Source of the DNA: Lepidostoma basale
Taxonomy: Eukaryota; Arthropoda; Insecta; Trichoptera; Lepidostomatidae
Assembly (NCBI GenBank): GCA_022606425.2
Contig: JAHDVF020001467.1
Coordinates: 620,001-684,000 of the forward strand
Reading direction: 5' to 3'
DNA: 64,000 nucleotides
Shown here: one piece after another, positions 60,935 to 64,000 of the stretch
How positions within the stretch are numbered: the stretch's first letter is position 1
Layout: the number at the start of each line of letters is the position of its first letter
Program-made: the position numbers and the translations under genes
Notes under the pieces: generated by a model
Told to the model about the DNA's origin: nothing
Databases searched by the model: none
The model's input: the letters and a program-made list of their open reading frames with translations, nothing else

Positions 60935-61290
60935 GTATAAGGAAGAAATGTAAGACAGATGATTGTACCACAAGTTAAATAAAAAAAATGACCCCTGAGA
61001 TGGTTTGGACATATGGAACGAATGGACGAGAGAAGTTAAAATGTTGTATACAAGCAGTGTGAGTGGAAAGAGAAGCCATGAAAGATCAAGGAAAGCATGG
61101 CATGACCAAATTAATCAAATTCTGAAAGGCGGCCACATTCGAAGTCGGAAAAATCGACAAGCGTACATATTACGATGTATGAATGTGAAGGAATCTAGAG
61201 AGGTATGCCAGGACAGGACGGTATGGCGGTCCATCCTCTCTGCCTACCCCTCTGGAGAAATGTCGTGATGGTTAGTTAGTTAGTTAGTCA
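60935..61290 (+). mobile_element. LINE-T subfamily c, 3' end
   Basis: RKKCKTDDC, TPEMVWTYG (out of frame), REVKMLYTSSVSGKRS, RSRKAWHDQINQILKGGHIR, SRKNRQAYILRCMNVKESRE, CQDRTVWRSILSAYPSGEMS, stop, TGG and four TTAG units. The 87-codon final stretch (61005-61268) is open. Confidence 0.87.
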
Positions 61291-62404
61291 CAACAAATTA
61301 CGTCCTTCGTTTAATTTTTTTTATAATTAATAGAATTCATTGTCAAAATTATATTTTTCTTTTCTTCTGATTTTCAGTCGAGTGAAAAGAACGCTATATG
61401 TTTTTTTTTAAATCTTCGATTATTATTTCAAACACAATAATTAAAAAATGCGAATATGCAAACCTACATTATTATATTTCGTATGAACCACTTAATTTGT
61501 GGTGTCACATCATTAAATATTATTTAACTCGGGCGGGAGCGAATCCGGTTGGTTATTGTAAAGAATAATTTGGTTTAAACACATATTTACAAGTATTAAA
61601 TAATATTTTTAATTATTATATTTTATTATATTAACATATTATTAACTCATTTTTTCACCTAATAAAACATTAAGATATAAATATATCACTGTTAAAAACA
61701 TACTTCGAGACAAATAAATCCACCACGTAGCTCTCTATACAATACTCTATTGGAGAACCAATTGACTCCCGAATAGAGGAATTTCCCTCCATTGCTTTGA
61801 AAATATTATTTTTGGAGTACTGAGTACTTCCAGCGCTCTACTTCGCCATTGTTTTCAAACAATAGGTGTCTTTACAAATGTTTCTTTGTTTAGTGTCTGT
61901 GTTATTGTTTCCTTAAGCGTGTGTGCCGGAGTACCAGGCTGGCAGGAGCGGCGGGAGAGGAGGGAATCGTCTTTCATTTATCAGGCATTCAAAAGGCGCT
62001 AATGTGCTCGCATATGCGCCACCGCCGCCGGCCTATGATTGCCTGGTACGTCAAACGTGATGCTGGCGTTGCGTGGAACATTAGCGGAGGAATAATATTA
62101 TTTACTTGTCGAATTCTTTCCAACTTTATTAACTAGGTCATGTCGGGAGCCAAATGTTTGTTTTTAGATCAATCAATGCTGTCTGTTTCGTATTCATATT
62201 TTATGTAATCATATAAGTTGTATTATTTTAAATGCCACGATTTGGGAGTATTTATTTATATATCAACGCGTGTAAACACACCTAGATTTAAAAAAGATGT
62301 ATTAAAGAATATGTTTACTGAACATTTTACCACAATCTCAATCAAGAAAATAAAAAATTTCCCTAATTTTATATATTTAATATACTGTGCTGTTCTCTGA
62401 TTTT
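61291..62404. other. No gene; GC island at 61905-62110
   Basis: GTATGAACCACTTAATTTGTG at 61488 is an inverted FB-D2 flank. 61905-62110 is GC-rich and unique (GGCAGGAGCGGCGGGAGAGG at 61941). The 71-codon frame there is unrecognised. Confidence 0.45.
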
Positions 62405-62551
62405 ATATTTGAGCGAAACCGGTTGGTTAAAAAAAATGTAAGTTTTGGAAAAACAAATTGAAAGTATATTATCATATAATGCCACACCACAAATTAAGTG
62501 CTTCATACGAAAGTATATTTAAAAATGATTTTATAATATATATTTAATTTT
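62405..62551. repeat. FB-D2 fragment
   Basis: GAGCGAAACCGGTTGGTTA at 62413 and GCCACACCACAAATTAAGTG at 62481, in the same arrangement as 18447-18570. Confidence 0.5.
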
Positions 62552-62750
62552 ATTAATTTGGTTTCATGGTTTTGTCTGGTTTCAGCAAGTCGCTGCCATT
62601 TTCTGGTGTGGTGTGTTCAAGGTGGCAGTGAGCTGCCGAAACCGATTAAACTCATAAAACCAAGTGTTCTTAAACTATAATACATATGTATTATTAAGGA
62701 TTTTTTATTAATTATTATCATTTTCATTATTAACAATGAACTTCTACGAA
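62552..62750. repeat. Foldback element FB-E, uninterrupted
   Basis: Arms TTTGGTTTCATGGTTTTGTC and GATTAAACTCATAAAACCAAG; the core GGCAG-TGAG-CTGCC, GAAACC on the plus strand. It continues to TATTATTAAGGATTTTTT and AATGAACTTCTACGAAGAAA, matching the part of the 36621 copy that lies beyond the FB-B insert. Confidence 0.72.
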
Positions 62751-62782
62751 GAAATTTCAATTCACAATAATATATTTAGATA

Positions 62783-62945
62783 ATCCATTGTTTTGGCGGA
62801 AACACTTCGATATTTCAACATTATTAGCTGTTTAAAAAAAAAACTTTGTTATGAAAATCACAATTAATTCTATTTTGTTGCAACAGCTGTTTCGCTAACC
62901 AATATTAGATTCGTCTAGCGATGCTAACATCGTTTATAAGTTTTA
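62783..62945. repeat. FB-B, degraded copy
   Basis: ATCCATTGTTTTGGCGGAAAC (end), then TATGAAAATCACAATTAATT and CAACAGCTGTTTCGCTAACC. The hammerhead core on the minus strand reads CTAGACGA with an inserted base and stem II CTAA/TTAG. The second arm is mostly gone. Confidence 0.65.
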
Positions 62946-63144
62946 TTTTATTTTAACAGTTAATTAATATTTTCACGATTTTAATGTAATCATTTCATTA
63001 CTTCATCAAATCAATTATGTAAGCCATATAATTCATTTTTGATATAATTAGTATTAACTCGTAAAACGTAACATTCGTACTCCCTTTAATTTAACTACCT
63101 TTTTATTAGCTATTTCCAAAACGTTTTATTTTCGAAACCTAATA
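62946..63144. other. AT-rich spacer
   Basis: Nothing recognised before the direct repeat. Confidence 0.35.
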
Positions 63145-63620
63145 TTGCTTAGTCCAACTGGGAGGCTTTTCCATCGGCGTTTCCTTAAGCCTTGCAGATA
63201 GGAGAGAAATATATTTATTCAGGTATACTAAAATACTTGTCAAATTGAATAAACACCATAATGTTTTGTTGAGAAGGTCAACAGCATTCTACACTTCTAC
63301 AGAAATCACGAATTCGCGATTTTGTCCCAAATCTGTCAGTAGTGTTTCGATTGTTGGTGCAAGTTTAAATATAGGCCGATAGATGTCTCGCATGTTATCG
63401 TTTAATACAGAATTTAGTTGACACGCAGGCAGCTCAATAATATCAAATTTCTTTTAATTATGACACTAACAATAACTGTAAAATAGTAAAATATGTGTAT
63501 CTAAAATGTTTTTTTTTTTTAAATACAATTGATTACTAAATAACTATAACTATGACTTGCTTAGTCCCACTGGGAGGCTTTTTCATCGGCGTTTCCTTAA
63601 GCCTTGCAGATAGGAGAGAA
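63145..63620. repeat. 64-bp direct repeat with 348-bp spacer
   Basis: TTGCTTAGTCCAACTGGGAG to GATAGGAGAGAA at 63145-63208 recurs at 63557-63620 with about three differences. The spacer (63209-63556) has no gene. Copy 2 runs straight into a LINE-T fragment. The repeat sequence is GC-balanced and could be an exon- or LINE-derived block. Confidence 0.8.
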
Positions 63621-63935
63621 TGCTGGTGTTATGAACAAAATAATGAAAGGATCATTAAGATGGTTTGGGCATATGGAAAGAATGAATCAAGAAAGAATGG
63701 TAAAAAATATTATATGTTAACGATGTAAATGAAACCAGAAATAGAGGAAGACTGAGGAAAACGTGGCACGATCAAATACATCAAATATTGAATGTCGGTC
63801 ATGTGAGAAGTCAGAGAAATCGACGCGCGTGCATGATACGATGTATGAATGTTGAGGAAGCGAGAGAAATATGTCAGGAAAGAAAAGTGTGGCAGCTTCG
63901 GGGAGACGGCGTGATGGTTTAGTTTGTTAGTTACA
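63621..63935 (+). mobile_element. LINE-T 3' end
   Basis: GVMNKIMKGSLRWFGHMERM-type block at 63628-63690, a frameshift, then RNRGRLRKTWHDQI, RNRRACMIRCMNVEEAREIC and a 20-bp deletion just before the tail (GTGGCAGCTTCGGGGAGACGG-type join at 63890), removing half of the hairpin. The tail is GGTTTAGTTTGTTAG. Confidence 0.82.
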
Positions 63936-64000
63936 ATATATTACTAAATAAAACACCCAATTTAACGTTTAAAAATGTCAAAAGTGGAAGATGGAATAAA

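Overview
This window looks like AT-rich, non-coding DNA from an insect, most likely a moth or butterfly. I infer this from the dense mix of 5'-truncated non-LTR retrotransposons, tRNA-derived SINEs, a degraded cecropia-type mariner, a Helitron-like terminus of a sort common in Lepidoptera, and many palindromic (foldback) repeats. I found no host protein-coding gene, rRNA or free-standing tRNA. Almost every open frame of 60-160 codons is either a remnant of a retrotransposon reverse transcriptase C-terminus or an accident of AT-rich sequence.

Layout. 1-14 kb: SINE-1, SINE-2, LINE-T (a LINE with a TTAG-repeat tail) and foldback elements, with a Helitron-like end at 3.4-3.9 kb and two long hairpins at 10.6-11.2 kb. 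14.4-16.5 kb: a 1,284-bp mariner with several inactivating changes, then an RTE-type LINE end inserted into a LINE-T end with an 11-bp target duplication. 17-35 kb: LINE-T, SINE-1 and foldback copies separated by GC-richer unique islands. 33.4-37.0 kb: a cluster of foldback elements, one inserted into another with a 14-bp target duplication. 38-47 kb: a graveyard of LINE 3' ends from at least eight families. 48-64 kb: more foldbacks, a probable solo LTR, two copies of a compact SINE-3 that carries the LINE-T tail, and a 64-bp direct repeat near the end.

Main result. Many foldback families, which differ in sequence and termini, share one short core: CUGANGA, one A/T, a covarying hairpin, GAAA, a short palindrome, then a GUC-type site. 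This is the hammerhead ribozyme architecture. The core often sits in both arms, so either transcript could fold. The best example (24503-24549, + strand) has an intact core and eight stem I pairs. In the FB-B family, stem II shows a compensatory base-pair change. One FB-B copy is 5'-truncated and flanked by a 14-bp target duplication. Hammerheads plus inverted terminal repeats plus duplication of variable length suggest non-autonomous derivatives of Penelope-like or retrozyme-like retroelements. That link is inference; the motif, pairing and duplications are read from the sequence.

How the parts relate. LINE-T has almost no 3' UTR: its stop codon is followed by TGG(TTAG)n, and a conserved CCCC-TTC-GGGG hairpin lies inside its last codons. 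SINE-3 carries the same roughly 70-bp tail and so probably uses LINE-T machinery. SINE-1 occurs with two unrelated 3' tails, which suggests it changed LINE partner. Coordinates of repeat edges are estimates, mostly good to 5-20 bp.
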